A stretch of 64,000 nucleotides of DNA from JAQWRV01 sp045564915 (GTDB taxonomy: Bacteria > Pseudomonadota > Alphaproteobacteria > Rhodospirillales > Rhodospirillaceae), in the NCBI GenBank assembly GCA_045564915.1, contig JBJLGL010000013.1:62001-126000 (forward strand), read 5' to 3'. The position numbers were made by a program, and so were the translations under genes. Below the pieces are notes generated by a model, which was given only the letters and a program-made list of their open reading frames with translations, had not been told where the DNA came from and made no database searches. Shown in pieces: positions 62,790-64,000 of the stretch (within the stretch, counting starts at the first letter, position 1; each line of letters begins with the position of its first letter).

Positions 62790-64000
62790 GTGTTTAAGAT
62801 AAAAGAAGAATGGGATGCGAGAGAAAAGGCTGGCTTACCCAAATATCATGCAATCGACCAGGAAGATATTGGATTCAAGTTTGTCCAGCCATCGTCCCCT
62901 GACGCGGGAATACAGGCCTTTCTAGACGCGGACTACCCAGCTATGGAAGCCGCTTGGAAAGAAACTGATGATGTTCGCTCATGTACGACGTTCAAACCAA
63001 TTGAGAGCCAACAGCTTGAAGAATTGCCATCAGTAAACACAATTTTTGAAACTCCGCCTGGCTATCTTGCGTGGCTAGCCTGCGATGAAAACTATTTTGC
63101 TCAATTTGGAGCAAGATTCCTAGCAACTATTGAGGGCCCTAGCCATTTGCACTTGATGGATGGGGATCCAAGTTATGCAAAAGAAGTTATCGAATTTCTT
63201 AAGCGTCCCATTGGATTGACAGTAGAAAACCCTGAAGCGGGACCTAGTTACTACCACTCGATACGTTTTTGTCGCCTTGCTCAGATGCTAAGAACACGTG
63301 AAGACCCTATTGCATTGATGGATGTAGACGCCATTGCGAACAAACCTATAAAGGGCTTACCCACTGCTCCCATTGGAATGCGTTTGCGTCCGGGGCGCCT
63401 GGAACCCTGGAACCAATGCAATGCTAGTGTGGTTATAGCTAGCCCGGCGGGCCAAGAATATTTTGATGCAGTTGCGGATTACATTTTCTATTTCTGGAAA
63501 AAGAACCAGCTGCGATGGCAAATAGACCAAACAGCACTTTTCTGTGTTTGGAAAAGACTTGGTGTAACAATACAGACCTTGAATGAAAAAGAAGTAGACT
63601 ACGATTACCAGGATAATGGAATTATCTGGTGCAATAGTGGCAGGGTGAAGTGGTACGATAACGATCCATCACGACAGAGATTTATCGAACGCTTCAAGGA
63701 AATCGATATTCCATCTCCCTTAGTAAGTGCCCATGCAAAGCGAGAAAGAGAGGCAGAGCGAGTTGCATATCTTTCGTGTGAACTGAAGGGCCGCGATCTA
63801 GACAGCAGACTTCTAATTGCCTCACACCTTTGTAACTTAGGGGTAGTGACATTACTCGGTCACTTCTGGGGTATTAATGGTAATACCGGCAAATCAATTC
63901 CTGGGTGCCAATTATTTGCTACAGCAAACGACGTACAAGCAGAGGCAATGCAAAAGGCAGTAACCGCTGGCCATTACGTCATTGCGAGTGACTCTGAAGG
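62790..64000 (+). CDS. glycosyltransferase-like protein fused to surface-carbohydrate-type domain (3' end outside window)
   Basis: A long open frame starts with GTG 62790 (30 bases after the FkbM stop; an in-frame TAA at 62766 limits the start) and is still open at the window end, giving at least 403 residues. Residues 1 to about 305 look like a GT-A glycosyltransferase: YYHSIRFCRLAQML, then ALMDVDAIANKPI with the metal-type DVD (178-180). From about 325 the sequence VAYLSCELKGRDLDSRLLIA and LGVVTLLGHFWG resembles the start of surface carbohydrate biosynthesis proteins. The fusion is inferred from wording; the C-terminal domain is only partly visible. Confidence 0.8.
   Translation, partial: MFKIKEEWDAREKAGLPKYHAIDQEDIGFKFVQPSSPDAGIQAFLDADYPAMEAAWKETDDVRSCTTFKPIESQQLEELPSVNTIFETPPGYLAWLACDENYFAQFGARFLATIEGPSHLHLMDGDPSYAKEVIEFLKRPIGLTVENPEAGPSYYHSIRFCRLAQMLRTREDPIALMDVDAIANKPIKGLPTAPIGMRLRPGRLEPWNQCNASVVIASPAGQEYFDAVADYIFYFWKKNQLRWQIDQTALFCVWKRLGVTIQTLNEKEVDYDYQDNGIIWCNSGRVKWYDNDPSRQRFIERFKEIDIPSPLVSAHAKREREAERVAYLSCELKGRDLDSRLLIASHLCNLGVVTLLGHFWGINGNTGKSIPGCQLFATANDVQAEAMQKAVTAGHYVIASDSE

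Overview
The window looks like the chromosome of an alphaproteobacterium, probably marine and of moderate GC content. The main pointers are a GcrA cell-cycle regulator, a PopZ-type polar organiser (DUF2497), a DUF1491 gene, and the order dgt-argS-SPOR-nagZ-scpAB-tatABC-serS-surE-pcm-nlpD, all typical of that class. Three large TonB-dependent receptors and several Tat-exported oxidoreductases suit a heterotroph scavenging organic compounds. The genus cannot be told by reading alone.

Layout. 1-13.4 kb: the end of a DUF815 ATPase gene, facing a long leftward housekeeping operon. It runs from dgt through arginyl-tRNA synthetase, a SPOR protein, NagZ, a site-2 protease, ScpA/ScpB, TatABC, seryl-tRNA synthetase, SurE and Pcm to a LysM/M23 lipoprotein, with many 4-base stop/start overlaps. 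erpA diverges from it. 13.9-20 kb: a secreted HExxH protein and two tandem paralogous TonB-dependent receptors, the latter each ended by a strong intrinsic terminator. 20.3-30 kb: xthA, a Tat-exported aldo/keto reductase, an alpha/beta hydrolase with an atypical nucleophile, an orphan family-5 solute-binding protein coupled to a TPR/glycosyltransferase protein, and valS. 30.2-36 kb: an accessory block (exported NmrA-like protein, HsaA-like flavoenzyme, third TonB receptor, divergent IclR regulator with two matching inverted repeats) lying between valS and popZ. 36-43 kb: popZ, tolC, a second Pcm-like methyltransferase, tRNA-Cys and tRNA-Asn, and a type I secretion ABC/HlyD pair. 43-50 kb: an MBL hydrolase, gcrA, modA, DUF1491 and a MacB-like three-gene efflux set.

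50.2-60 kb is the most unusual stretch. It holds a c-type cytochrome translationally coupled to a Tat-exported thiamine-diphosphate enzyme, an alpha/beta hydrolase lacking both the Ser nucleophile and the catalytic His, a SnoaL-like protein, a nitrilase-fold protein with Ser where the catalytic Cys should be, a CitE-like lyase, an unrecognised 232-residue protein, a Tat-exported flavin amine oxidase and a zinc-independent MDR reductase. It reads as a catabolic or modifying cluster that works partly in the periplasm; its substrate is unknown.

60.1-64 kb: queuosine precursor genes (queD, then queC-queE) run directly into an FkbM methyltransferase and a large open frame, cut by the window end, that joins a glycosyltransferase-like region to the start of a surface-carbohydrate-biosynthesis-type domain.
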